Assembly (NCBI GenBank): GCA_050951365.1
Contig: JBMNIX010000002.1
Coordinates: 124,001 to 188,000 of the forward strand
Reading direction: 5' to 3'
Length of the DNA: 64,000 nucleotides
Origin: JAAYHG01 sp012735455
Lineage (GTDB): Bacteria > Bacillota > DTU030 > DUMP01
Shown here: piece by piece, positions 51,149 through 59,381 of the stretch
Numbering within the stretch: position 1 is the stretch's first letter
Layout of the letters: each line of letters opens with the position of its first letter
Notes under the pieces: model-generated
Told to the model about the DNA's origin: nothing
Database searches by the model: none
What the model saw: the letters and a program-made list of their open reading frames with translations, nothing else
Program-made: the position numbers and the translations under genes

Positions 51149-51189
51149 GGTCTGCCATGGGGTCTATCCTCGTGGCAGACCATTTTTTT
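51149..51189 (+). terminator. Terminator of the DUF2935 gene
   Basis: GGTCTGCCA and TGGCAGACC pair, with GGGG/CCTC inside, followed by ATTTTTTT. It is of the CTGCCA hairpin type that recurs in this part of the window. Confidence 0.85.
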
Positions 51190-51319
51190 GAGAGTTGAAG
51201 GCGTACGAGCCCCTGCCTCTCAGGGGTACCTTGCGGTATTTCCAAGGCGGGAATATGATAAGAGTAAACTCAAAGGGCAGGTTCCAAGACAGGCAAGCGG
51301 TGTGGATGGGGGGAAGAGC

Positions 51320-51892
51320 ATGACGGCGGATATTATTGTTGCACTTGGCGATTCGTTGACCTACGGCTATCCTTTTGGCCCGGCAAGTTCCTGGGTGGAG
51401 GAAGCGGCGACTATTCTTAAGCGACCCATCGTCAATCGGGGCATTAACGGGGAAACCAGCTTTGACCTCCTCTCACGGGTGGAAGAAGACGCACTTAGCC
51501 TTAAGCCGTCTTGTGTAGTAATTCTGATTGGCAGCAACGATGCTCTGTTTGCTGGGATGCGTTGGTCGGAAACAGAGGCCAACCTGCGCGCTCTAGCTGA
51601 AGCTGTACAAGGTAGCGGTGCTCAGGTAGTCTTCGGGCTGCCGCCTGCCGTGGATGATCCAGCAGCCGAACGAAGGTTGCAGCGACAACGTGCCTGGTTG
51701 CAGGACGAAGCTCCGCGGCAACACTGGGAGCTCATAGATTTCTACACGCCGCTCGTCGACCCGACCACGGGTGAAATAAGAGAGGAGCTCACCGTAGATG
51801 GTCTGCACCCAAGCAAAGAAGGGTACCGCCTTATGGGACAGGCTGCAGCCGGGGTCTTGAGGCGCTTGGGTTACGGGAACCAGAGAAGCTAG
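51320..51892 (+). CDS. SGNH/GDSL-type hydrolase
   Basis: This 190-residue protein shows block I VALGDSLTYGYPFG with the nucleophilic Ser, block II GINGETS, block III GSNDALF and block V VDGLHPSKEGYRLM with the Asp-His pair, so the catalytic set is complete. It is an esterase, thioesterase or lysophospholipase-like enzyme; no signal peptide is seen. ATG 51320 follows GGGGGG; the frame extends far upstream (to 51008) inside the DUF2935 gene but without meaning. Confidence 0.87.
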   Translation: MTADIIVALGDSLTYGYPFGPASSWVEEAATILKRPIVNRGINGETSFDLLSRVEEDALSLKPSCVVILIGSNDALFAGMRWSETEANLRALAEAVQGSGAQVVFGLPPAVDDPAAERRLQRQRAWLQDEAPRQHWELIDFYTPLVDPTTGEIREELTVDGLHPSKEGYRLMGQAAAGVLRRLGYGNQRS

Positions 51893-51966
51893 AGAACACG
51901 AAACTCGGCCGGTGAGCTGAGAGAGTTCCCGTGCAGGTCGAATTGGGTAATAGGCCTGTCAAAGCA

Positions 51967-52010
51967 AAACACCTACTCCGTTACCTTTGCCGGGGCAGGT
52001 GTTTATTACT
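51967..52010 (+). terminator. Weak terminator after the SGNH hydrolase gene
   Basis: AAACACCT (51967-51974) and AGGTGTTT (51997-52004) form an 8-bp stem with CTCCG/CGGGG inside, followed by ATTACT. Confidence 0.5.
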
Positions 52011-52112
52011 GTAAGACCCGTCTACAGTTGGCGGAGTTGGTGTGGTAAACTAATGGCAAGTGGCAGACAGTAGAGATGGGCCGGGTACATACTGGTGAAG
52101 GAGGTCATGTTC

Positions 52113-52289
52113 GTGGCAAGGAGGAAAAGAAGTGCTATCAGCCAGACGCGTAGTGTGCTCTATGGGTTGGCGCGACTGCTGGGCGACATTCAGGCGGTGA
52201 GCAAGGGGCCGAAGGCTATGGCCAAGAGGGCTGGACGTCGCTTGGCAGGAAAGGCTACGGGAAGGGCGTTGGGAAGACTGTTTAAGTAA
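52113..52289 (+). CDS. Small basic protein of unknown function
   Basis: This 58-residue, very basic protein begins MARRKRSAISQTRSVLYGLA and ends KATGRALGRLFK. GTG 52113 lies 8 nt after AAGGAGG (52098-52104), which supports translation; the ATG at 52107 is too near. Arg/Lys content suggests nucleic-acid binding. I do not recognise the family. A GC-rich hairpin at 52321-52357 follows. Confidence 0.6.
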   Translation: MARRKRSAISQTRSVLYGLARLLGDIQAVSKGPKAMAKRAGRRLAGKATGRALGRLFK

Positions 52290-52320
52290 GGGAGCTGCGG
52301 TGAAAAGGGAAAGAAATTGC

Positions 52321-52357
52321 TAACCCCCTGTAACCATCAGCTGTTGCAGGGGGTTAA
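52321..52357 (+). terminator. Hairpin after the small basic protein gene
   Basis: AACCCCCTG (52322-52330) and CAGGGGGTT (52347-52355) form a 9-bp stem with a 16-nt loop. The T tract is poor, so termination would be weak. The rest of 52358-52479 shows nothing further. Confidence 0.5.
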
Positions 52358-52479
52358 CCTTAGTATAGAGGCCATTGCAATGTGGGCAAGTTCTCTCAAG
52401 ATTTTAAGAATCCAAGAAGTGGGAACATGAACTGGGGAATTAGTCTCTCTGTGTGGTTAAGAACAGGGCAGACATACAT

Positions 52480-52504
52480 AAGACGCCCGATTTTAGGGCG
52501 TCTT
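52480..52504 (-). terminator. Terminator of the DUF378 gene
   Basis: AAGACGCCC and GGGCGTCTT form a perfect 9-bp stem 25 nt past the minus-strand DUF378 stop. Confidence 0.75.
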
Positions 52505-52529
52505 ACGCTGGATCATGATGTACCTCTAG

Positions 52530-52733
52530 TCATTTATTAGGAGTTCGTTCACGGAAGAATAAGCTAGTGGCCCAGAGGCCGCCTAACCCTACAATGGAGT
52601 AGATCAGTCTGCTGAGCATTGAATCCTGGCCGCCGAACAGGTTAGCCACTAGATCGAAGCGGGCGATTCCCACCAGGAGCCAGTTCAGGGCACCAATAAT
52701 CACTAAAGCCAGGGCGATACGGTCCATTGCCAT
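52530..52733 (-). CDS. DUF378 family small membrane protein
   Basis: This 67-residue protein has two transmembrane helices and begins MAMDRIALALVIIGALNWLL followed by VGIARFDLVANLFGG, the DUF378 signature. GGAGGTG precedes ATG 52733. The family is common in spore formers, but its role is unknown. It is divergent from splB. Confidence 0.88.
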   Translation of the reverse strand: MAMDRIALALVIIGALNWLLVGIARFDLVANLFGGQDSMLSRLIYSIVGLGGLWATSLFFRERTPNK

Positions 52734-52875
52734 ATACTTTCACCTCCGCCCCTAGCATGCACTGATATTGCCTTAGATATGAGAGCGGGCGAATGAAAGT
52801 GAATGCTCAGTGCCAAGCACCAGCATAATAGGACTGTCGTGTCTTCCACGAATGACGACCAAAGGAGAGCTAAAG

Positions 52876-53913
52876 GTGGGGAAAGGCCAGTTTGTACCAC
52901 AACGGGTGTTTGTACAGAAAGAAGCCTTGGACTATGAAAAGGGGAAGCGATTAGTAGAGGAGTTGCGTTCACAGGGTATTCCCTTAAGTGTGTACAAACG
53001 CAGACTGCCCGCGGTGAGTTTCTCAAACCCCAGAGCGAGGTTTCTGGCACTCAAGCGGGTGTTGGTGGTAGGAGTCTGGGCAGGGCGGGAATTTCAGTCC
53101 TGTAAGCCTTCAGCCCATTACCAACTCCCTTTGATATCCGGCTGCCCCGGCCTTTGTGAGTATTGCTATCTCAACACGAATCTAGGTGGGAGACCTTACG
53201 TACGAGTGTATGTGAACACGGAAGAGATCTTGGCTCGTGCTCGGGACTATGCGATAAAGAGGCGGCCAGAGGTAACAATCTTTGAGGGATCGGCGACTTC
53301 TGATCCTATTGCCGTAGAGGGCTGGACGGGGTCCTTGGCCGAGGCGATTACGTTCTTTGCCCAGCTGGAGGAGGCTCGCTTTCGTTTTGTTACCAAGTAC
53401 ACGGATGTGAATGGGTTGCTGGAATTGGATCACCGGGGCAAAACAGAAATTCGCTTCAGCCTCAATGCCGGTCGGGTTATATCTAAGTTTGAAAAAGGTG
53501 TTCCGTCACTGGCCCAACGTCTGGTGGCTGTGCGGAATGTAGCCCGGTCAGGCTACCCGTTGGGGATTCTTATTGCTCCTATCTTTCTCTTTACGGGCTG
53601 GCAGGCAGAATACCAGCACCTTCTAATAACCCTCCGGCATCACCTGGCAGATACAGGGGTTGGCGCGGATGGAAGAACGTTGACATTTGAGCTCATTTCC
53701 CATCGCTTTACCTCGCGTGCCAAGACCTTAATACAGGAGGTATACCCGGAGACAGAGTTGCCGTTGGCTGAGGAGGAGCGTCGTTTCAAGTACGGCCAGT
53801 TTGGTTATGGCAAATTCTTATACCCGCCCGAAGAGATGCAGAAGATGGAGGAGTGGTTCCGCAGCCAGCTGGAACGGTTCTTTCCGGGGGCTAAGGTTCT
53901 CTATTTTGTCTAG
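52876..53913 (+). CDS. splB: Spore photoproduct lyase
   Basis: This 345-residue radical SAM enzyme reverses the spore photoproduct thymine dimer during germination. The cluster motif is CPGLCEYCYLNTNLG, and LINSGC-like ISGC precedes it. FRFVTKYTDVNGLLELDHRG, RFSLNAGRVISKFEKG and LTFELISHRFTSRAKTLI are family-typical. GTG 52876 lies about 7 nt after AAGGAGAG; the frame is open 22 codons further upstream. Length fits the family. It is further proof of an endospore former. Confidence 0.93.
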   Translation: MGKGQFVPQRVFVQKEALDYEKGKRLVEELRSQGIPLSVYKRRLPAVSFSNPRARFLALKRVLVVGVWAGREFQSCKPSAHYQLPLISGCPGLCEYCYLNTNLGGRPYVRVYVNTEEILARARDYAIKRRPEVTIFEGSATSDPIAVEGWTGSLAEAITFFAQLEEARFRFVTKYTDVNGLLELDHRGKTEIRFSLNAGRVISKFEKGVPSLAQRLVAVRNVARSGYPLGILIAPIFLFTGWQAEYQHLLITLRHHLADTGVGADGRTLTFELISHRFTSRAKTLIQEVYPETELPLAEEERRFKYGQFGYGKFLYPPEEMQKMEEWFRSQLERFFPGAKVLYFV

Positions 53914-53918
53914 CCCGT

Positions 53919-54389
53919 CTATACTTGTTTGAAACGGGCGGCGAACGCTGTGACAGCCTCGCCAGCGGCCTTGTCCCTGTCCCAGAGGCTGAGCGCGGCG
54001 ATGTGATGCTTGCCGCTGATTTTGTCCATCTCGGCGCAGACTCCAAGGTACTGATTCTTTGGGTCAGCCCGGGTTATGATGTAGGCCACGTTCTTGATGC
54101 TGTGGCCATATTGACTTAGAAAGGACCGCACCGGACTGCTCATCCTACCGGCCCAAATGGGGGTACCGACAATAACCAGATCATAGCTACTCGGCTCTTT
54201 GTTAATAGGGATGATCCGTACCTCTTTGCCCCTGCAGGCTTCAAAACCGCAGCGGAGGAAACCGAGTAAGCCTTGGCGCCTGTCGGGCGTCCTTATTTCC
54301 TCCACATCTGCTTCGATGGTAGCGGCCAGGTTTTCAGCAACGGTCTTGGTCTTGCCGGTCCGGGAGTAGTAGGCTATCAGAATTCTCAT
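53919..54389 (-). CDS. Flavodoxin family protein
   Basis: This 156-residue protein begins MRILIAYYSRTGKTKTVAEN, the FMN phosphate-binding loop of flavodoxins, and continues with YDLVIVGTPIWAGRMSSPVR. It is a low-potential electron carrier or a flavodoxin-like reductase. AAGGAG precedes ATG 54389. It converges with splB with 5 nt between them, so their 3' ends nearly touch. Confidence 0.88.
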   Translation of the reverse strand: MRILIAYYSRTGKTKTVAENLAATIEADVEEIRTPDRRQGLLGFLRCGFEACRGKEVRIIPINKEPSSYDLVIVGTPIWAGRMSSPVRSFLSQYGHSIKNVAYIITRADPKNQYLGVCAEMDKISGKHHIAALSLWDRDKAAGEAVTAFAARFKQV

Positions 54390-54428
54390 GTTATCACTCC
54401 TTTATTAATTTGCATTCCTTCCAGTGTG

Positions 54429-55106
54429 CTATTTTTTCAGGGTAAGATGCAGATCGGACGTTGGCTTGTGCCTGGTCCCGGGGGATAGTCTGGTGCCTGT
54501 CTGTCGCCACCAGGCAATAAAAAGGGTAAGTATACTTAGACCACCGGCATAACCGGCCAAGACATCGGTGGGGTAGTGAACCCCCAGGTAGAGGCGACTG
54601 AGTCCCACCAGAAACAAGAATGTCCCGGTTCCTACCAGCACTCTCAGTCGGTAGTGATCGGGCAACTTGTCTATCAACAAGACCCCAAGAAGGCCAAAGA
54701 AAACGGTGTCCATCCACGCGTGCCCGCTGGGGAAGCTGAAACCGGTGGCGTTCTCTAAAGGGAAGAGGTTAGGTCGAGGGCGCCGAAAAAAGCTCTTAAG
54801 GGCTTCCATAAGGCTCCAGGCACCGAGTATGGTAACTATCACTGCCAAAGAGGCTGGCCAGCGACGCCGAAAAAAATACGCTGCTGCCAAAAAAGGAGTG
54901 GCCAGAAAGAAAAAGGGCGTATGGCCAAAAAGACTCATGAACTTAAAGAACACGTTCAGGGGCTCTGTTCGGAGGGAGACTATTGCCCCGAGAAGGGCAT
55001 AGTCCAGGTGTTCCACTGCAGGCAACCCTGCGAGGATACTCAAAAGAATAAAAGTAGCGATAAAAGCTAAAGTGGCAAGATAGCTGCGTAAGCGCCGACG
55101 CTGCAT
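54429..55106 (-). CDS. PAP2-family membrane phosphatase
   Basis: This protein of about 225 residues with six helices has the three PAP2 motifs KSFFRRPRPN, FSFPSGHAW and SRLYLGVHYPTDVLAG. Such enzymes dephosphorylate lipid phosphates, for example undecaprenyl diphosphate. ATG 55106 lies 8 nt after AGAAGGGGG; GTG 55115 is also possible. It is divergent from speE. Confidence 0.9.
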   Translation of the reverse strand: MQRRRLRSYLATLAFIATFILLSILAGLPAVEHLDYALLGAIVSLRTEPLNVFFKFMSLFGHTPFFFLATPFLAAAYFFRRRWPASLAVIVTILGAWSLMEALKSFFRRPRPNLFPLENATGFSFPSGHAWMDTVFFGLLGVLLIDKLPDHYRLRVLVGTGTFLFLVGLSRLYLGVHYPTDVLAGYAGGLSILTLFIAWWRQTGTRLSPGTRHKPTSDLHLTLKK

Positions 55107-55172
55107 ACTTGCCACCCCCTTCTATTCCAAAACTTTGTAAACAAACCCTAAGGTGTACTTTCTTGGCTGCTT

Positions 55173-55181
55173 TGGTATAAT
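55173..55181 (+). promoter_or_regulatory. Extended -10 promoter of the speE-speB operon
   Basis: TGG-TATAAT forms an extended -10; no clear -35 is seen. It lies about 70 nt upstream of speE. Confidence 0.45.
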
Positions 55182-55249
55182 AGGGGTTGGCCTAGGGCGA
55201 CGAAAGAAGTCGAAGTTAGGCGGTACTAGTCTTGGTGGAGGTGGAGCGT

Positions 55250-56095
55250 ATGGATCTGTGGTTTTACGAACAAAGCGGGCCCAACCTGCGGGTACATTAT
55301 CGGGTAAAAGAACTCCTAGAGAAGAAGAAGACCGAGTACCAGGAGCTGGTAGTGCTGGATACAGAGCGCTATGGCCGCACTCTGGTACTGGATGGGGCCG
55401 TCCAAACCACGATTAGGGACGAGTTTATTTATCACGAGATGATTGTTCACGTACCCCTCTTTACCCATCCGGAGCCAAAGAAGGTCTTGGTGATCGGTGG
55501 GGGAGATGGTGGGTCGGTGCGGGAGATCCTAAAACACCCCACCATCGAAGAAGTACACCTGGCTGAGATTGACCGCGAGGTGGTGGCCGCAGCGCGGGAG
55601 TACCTGCCAGAGATCAGCTCTGGACTCTCCGACGAGCGCGTTCAAATTCACTATACCGATGGCATTAAGTTTGTAGCGGAACACAGCGATGCCTTTGATG
55701 TGATTATCGTGGATTCGCCCGATCCAGTAGGCCAGGCAGTGGGTCTTTACAAGCAGGACTTCTACAGCAGCATATACCGCGCGCTGAAGGCGGATGGCAT
55801 TTTTGTTGGCCAGACTGAATCGCCGTGGAGCAATCAGGATATTGTCCCGGGTATCTTTGCCAGGATCAAAGCCGTTTTCCCCATCACACGCATGTACCTG
55901 ACCTGCGTTCCCACTTACCCTGGTTGGATGTGGAGCTTTACCCTAGGCTCCAAGCAGCACGATCCCCTAGATATAGACCCCACCAGTATTCCAGAGCTGG
56001 GTTTTCGCTGCTACACGCCTGCTCTGCACCAGGCGGCCTTTGTTTTGCCCCGTTTTGTCGAGGAACTTCTCTCCAGTGCCGAACCCAACAAGTGA
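55250..56095 (+). CDS. speE: Polyamine aminopropyltransferase (spermidine synthase)
   Basis: This 281-residue enzyme transfers an aminopropyl group from decarboxylated SAM. It starts MDLWFYEQSGPNLRVHYRVK, with YHEMIVHVPLFTHPEPKKVL, the cofactor loop VIGGGDGGSVREILKH, and IVDSPDPVGQAVGLY. ATG 55250 follows GGAGGTGGAG. It precedes speB by 12 nt. In thermophiles the acceptor may be agmatine instead of putrescine, with SpeB removing urea afterwards. Confidence 0.95.
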   Translation: MDLWFYEQSGPNLRVHYRVKELLEKKKTEYQELVVLDTERYGRTLVLDGAVQTTIRDEFIYHEMIVHVPLFTHPEPKKVLVIGGGDGGSVREILKHPTIEEVHLAEIDREVVAAAREYLPEISSGLSDERVQIHYTDGIKFVAEHSDAFDVIIVDSPDPVGQAVGLYKQDFYSSIYRALKADGIFVGQTESPWSNQDIVPGIFARIKAVFPITRMYLTCVPTYPGWMWSFTLGSKQHDPLDIDPTSIPELGFRCYTPALHQAAFVLPRFVEELLSSAEPNK

Positions 56096-56107
56096 GGCTA
56101 ACATATA

Positions 56108-56977
56108 ATGGTTCTGAACCAAATTGATACAGCAAGTCCTCGCTTCTTAGCCAGTAAGGAGCACCTTTCCTCTGCCGTGGTGGCATTACTCGGGGTCCCC
56201 TTGGATGTTACAGTGAGTTACCGCCCTGGCACCCGCCGGGGCCCGGAAGCAATTCGCCGTTCCTCCTGGAATCTAGAAGAGTTCAGCTTCTATCAAGAGT
56301 GCGATCTCAGTGCAGCCCCCTTTACCGACTTAGGCGATCTGGCTCTGCCTTCAGGTAGCGTGGGGCGCTCACTGGAGGTAATTACCAGCGCTGTCCAGGA
56401 GTTAATTCGTGCCGACAAGATTCCTTTCCTGCTGGGGGGTGAACATCTTCTCACCCTGGCGGCAGTCCGTGCCCTGGCTGAACACCACCCCGACCTTGTT
56501 GTGCTGCAGTTGGATGCTCATGCAGACCTGCGTCCTGACTATGAAGGAGAGGAACTCTCCCACGCCACAGTAATGCGGCAGATAGCGAACTTTCTTCCAC
56601 CCAAGCAGATTTATCAGTTTGGCATCCGCTCCGGCACTGCGGCAGAGCTTGAGTTTGGGCGCGAAAACACCCGCTTTTTCCCTTTTAAAGTGGAGGAATC
56701 CCTGCGCCGTGTGCGCCCTGAGCTGGTAGGAAAACCCCTCTACCTCACGCTAGACATTGACGTCTTTGACCCGGCCTACGCGCCCGGCGTGGGCACGCCT
56801 GAGCCCGGTGGGCAGTCGGCGCACGAAGTCCTAGCCGCCCTCTCCTTGCTGCGCGGTCTCAATCTGGTGGGGCTGGATATTGTAGAGGTTTGCCCGCCTT
56901 TTGACCCGAGCGAAAGTACTGCGGCGTTGGCAGCCCTACTGGTGCGTGAGTTGCTCCTTTTGTGGGCACACAGGTAA
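56108..56977 (+). CDS. speB: Agmatinase-family ureohydrolase
   Basis: This 289-residue enzyme of the arginase superfamily contains FLLGGEHLLTLAAVRAL, VVLQLDAHADLRPDYEGEEL with SHATVMRQ, and LTLDIDVFDPAYAPGVGTPEPGG, which supply the two Mn ligands. With speE directly upstream it acts in polyamine synthesis, on agmatine or on N1-aminopropylagmatine. The ribosome site is weak (GAGGCTAAC), consistent with coupling to speE. Confidence 0.93.
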   Translation: MVLNQIDTASPRFLASKEHLSSAVVALLGVPLDVTVSYRPGTRRGPEAIRRSSWNLEEFSFYQECDLSAAPFTDLGDLALPSGSVGRSLEVITSAVQELIRADKIPFLLGGEHLLTLAAVRALAEHHPDLVVLQLDAHADLRPDYEGEELSHATVMRQIANFLPPKQIYQFGIRSGTAAELEFGRENTRFFPFKVEESLRRVRPELVGKPLYLTLDIDVFDPAYAPGVGTPEPGGQSAHEVLAALSLLRGLNLVGLDIVEVCPPFDPSESTAALAALLVRELLLLWAHR

Positions 56978-57013
56978 GCTGAGAAAAGTTTGTAACAAAA
57001 TGGTAATAAATAT

Positions 57014-57114
57014 CCTGTTTGCCTGAGAAGGAATAAACTCCCGTACGCCGAACTTAAATAAAAGTTGTTGGTTACGAAAAAGTAAACAGGGTTGAGGTAC
57101 ATAGTGCGGGAGTT
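57014..57114 (+). promoter_or_regulatory. Possible structured leader of the M23 endopeptidase gene
   Basis: AACTCCCGTAC (57036-57046) can pair with GTGCGGGAGTT (57104-57114), 11 pairs with one G-U, just before the ribosome site at 57116. CCTGTTT (57014-57020) can pair with AAACAGG (57084-57090), which crosses the first helix and would form a pseudoknot. It is not a match to the ydaO c-di-AMP riboswitch as I know it. Confidence 0.4.
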
Positions 57115-57130
57115 CGGGGGAGGTGATGCG

Positions 57131-58519
57131 GTGCCCACAGGCATAGAGAAGGGTGCTTCACACCTCCGGCCGCCGTGGCATAGGTTGTTGGCTGGAGGTA
57201 GGAGGCAGCGTCGCAGCTACGTTATTGGCGTTTTGGCCCTGCTCTTGGTTGGGGTTGCAGTGATTTTTCCCTTCACACAAAAGGTTTGGGCTATAAGTGT
57301 GGATGGACAGGTAGTTGGTTGGGCCGAAGACAAGGAGCAGGTGGCTGACTTGGTCGCCACTATTCTTAAGGAAGATGGGTCTCCTCCCGAGGCGGCAGGC
57401 AGGGTCAGTTACAGCGAGGTTCCTAAACGCCAGGTGAATCTCTCGGCCGAGGAAGACTTAAGAAAAGAGCTGGCGCGTACGCTCTTGGGCCTAAGAGAAG
57501 GTTACACCATAACTGTGGCAGGTGAACCCTTAGTAAGGGTGGCCAGCGAGGCGGACGCCAAGGCAGTAATAGAAGGGATTAAGGACAGTTTCAACTCTGG
57601 ACCTGAGATTGAAGTAAAAGATGTAACTTTACAGGAAGAGGTCTCCTTTAGAGCGGAAATGGTGAAAGCCAGCGAGATTAGGGGTATAGAAGAGGCTGTT
57701 ACCTATTTGCTACGGGGTACAGACGAGACCAAGGAGTACGAGGTAAAATCAGGGGACTCGCTGTGGAGTATCGCCCGCGCCCACGACCTGCGCGTGGCAG
57801 ACCTGGAGAAGGCTAACCCGGGGCTTAAAGGTTATCTCCAGCCGGGGCAAAAGCTGAACCTGGTGGTTCCCAAACCCTATGTCAACGTGATCACGCAGGA
57901 AGAGAAAACGGTAACCGAAAAGATTCCCTTTGAAACCCAAACAGTTAAGGACAGCACGCTTTATACCTATGAGAAGAAAGTCCGCACGCCTGGACAGGCT
58001 GGCAGTAAACAAGTTACTTACAGCATAGTGCGGCAAAACGGCCAGGTGTTAGAACAAGAGGTTATTAACACCGTGGTGGAGAAGGAACCCGTAACCCAGG
58101 TAGTGGCTGTGGGTACGAAAAAGCCAACTATTGTTGGTACTGGCAGTTACGTTTGGCCAGTCAGTCGTGGCGGCACAATAACCTCCCGCTTTGGGCGCCG
58201 GGGCAGCAGCTTCCATGAAGGTGTGGATATCGCGGCTCCTACTGGCACCCCCGTTCTGGCAGCAGACGATGGTGTGGTGGTCCTAGCAGGTTGGAAGGGT
58301 GGTTACGGTAAGTGTATCATTGTAGAACATGGCAATGGTAGTGCCACCCTTTATGGCCACCTCTCTCAGATCTTAGTACAGCAGGGGCATAAAGTAGAAA
58401 AGGGGAAGACCATAGGCCTGGTTGGTTCCACGGGCAAGAGTACAGGACCACATCTACACTTTGAGATTATGCAGAGTGGGGTAAAAAAGAATCCCCTGAA
58501 CTACTTTACTCACAAGTGA
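57131..58519 (+). CDS. Peptidoglycan endopeptidase with LysM, G5 and M23 domains
   Basis: This 462-residue protein has one N-terminal transmembrane helix (residues 30-55), a helical region, a LysM domain (YEVKSGDSLWSIARAHDLRV to LQPGQKLNLVV), a G5 domain (EEKTVTEKIPFETQTVKDST) and an M23 peptidase domain with HEGVDIAAPTGTPV and GPHLHFEIMQSG, where the zinc ligands lie. It cleaves peptidoglycan cross-links at the cell surface. GTG 57131 lies 7 nt after GGGGGAGG; the frame is open 13 codons upstream. A terminator follows at 58526. Confidence 0.92.
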   Translation: MPTGIEKGASHLRPPWHRLLAGGRRQRRSYVIGVLALLLVGVAVIFPFTQKVWAISVDGQVVGWAEDKEQVADLVATILKEDGSPPEAAGRVSYSEVPKRQVNLSAEEDLRKELARTLLGLREGYTITVAGEPLVRVASEADAKAVIEGIKDSFNSGPEIEVKDVTLQEEVSFRAEMVKASEIRGIEEAVTYLLRGTDETKEYEVKSGDSLWSIARAHDLRVADLEKANPGLKGYLQPGQKLNLVVPKPYVNVITQEEKTVTEKIPFETQTVKDSTLYTYEKKVRTPGQAGSKQVTYSIVRQNGQVLEQEVINTVVEKEPVTQVVAVGTKKPTIVGTGSYVWPVSRGGTITSRFGRRGSSFHEGVDIAAPTGTPVLAADDGVVVLAGWKGGYGKCIIVEHGNGSATLYGHLSQILVQQGHKVEKGKTIGLVGSTGKSTGPHLHFEIMQSGVKKNPLNYFTHK

Positions 58520-58525
58520 ACAAAA

Positions 58526-58556
58526 AAGGGGTCAGGGCAAGCCTGACTCCTTTCTT
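58526..58556 (+). terminator. Terminator of the M23 gene
   Basis: GGGGTCAGG and CCTGACTCC pair around GCAAG, with AAAAAA before and TTTCTT after. Confidence 0.85.
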
Positions 58557-58577
58557 AATCAAGGATGGAGGAGAACA

Positions 58578-59381
58578 ATGCAGGGCTGGTCGGAATTCAA
58601 GGCTGTCATATTAAAGCGTACAGGGATAGACCTTAATGCTTATAAAGAGCGGCAGATGCTGCGTCGCCTTACTTCTCTCATGGCCAGCCGGGGTGTGGAG
58701 GACTTTGGCTCTTACCTGCGTCTTTTAAGCCAAGACCCGAAAGCGCTGCGTGAGTTTATGGAGCGGCTTACCATTAATGTTTCAGAGTTCTTTCGTAACC
58801 CCGAGCGTTTTCAGGAACTGAGGGAGCGCTTTCTACCCAAGCTCCTCAAGGACGCCTCCGGTGCTGTAGGGGACCGTGGCGTGCGGCAGCTAAGAACCTG
58901 GAGCGCTGGCTGTGCGGCAGGAGAGGAGGCTTACTCATTGGCAATTCTTCTTGCCGACACAGTTCCAGGTCAACGGCTGCCGGTCCTGGCAACGGATTTG
59001 GACGCCGACGCACTCAAGGAGGCCGCCATAGGGCGTTATCCCGCGGCTCGCCTCAAAAATGTTCCTCCGCACCTGCAAAAGCGCTATTTTGAGCAGGATG
59101 GTGATTTCTTTACAGTGCGCCCTGAGCTGCGAGACCGGGTGCGTTTTCGCCGACATGACCTGTTGCGTGACCCCTACGAAGGTGACTTTGACTTGATCCT
59201 CTGTCGCAATGTTGTTATCTACTTTACGGAAGAGGCAAAGGATCTCCTTTACAAGCGGTTCGCTGCCGCCTTGCGGCCAGGGGGTATCCTCTTTACCGGA
59301 GCCACGGAACAGATTTTCCAGCCGCAACGCTACGGGCTACAGCTAGTGGCACCCTTCTTCTATCAGCGCAGTAGCCTATGA
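58578..59381 (+). CDS. cheR: Chemotaxis protein methyltransferase CheR
   Basis: This 267-residue SAM-dependent enzyme methylates glutamates on chemoreceptors. It shows the N-terminal helical domain (ERQMLRRLTSLMASRGVEDF), TINVSEFFRNPERFQEL, the SAM loop TWSAGCAAGEEAYSLAILL, and FDLILCRNVVIYFTEEAKD. GGAGGAG precedes ATG 58578. It stands alone without other chemotaxis genes; its stop overlaps the convergent deacetylase by 6 nt. Confidence 0.94.
   Translation: MQGWSEFKAVILKRTGIDLNAYKERQMLRRLTSLMASRGVEDFGSYLRLLSQDPKALREFMERLTINVSEFFRNPERFQELRERFLPKLLKDASGAVGDRGVRQLRTWSAGCAAGEEAYSLAILLADTVPGQRLPVLATDLDADALKEAAIGRYPAARLKNVPPHLQKRYFEQDGDFFTVRPELRDRVRFRRHDLLRDPYEGDFDLILCRNVVIYFTEEAKDLLYKRFAAALRPGGILFTGATEQIFQPQRYGLQLVAPFFYQRSSL

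Noticed and set aside
57014..57114. ydaO-type c-di-AMP riboswitch
   Set aside because: The region is shorter than that class and lacks the sequence blocks I know from it; listed only as an unassigned leader.
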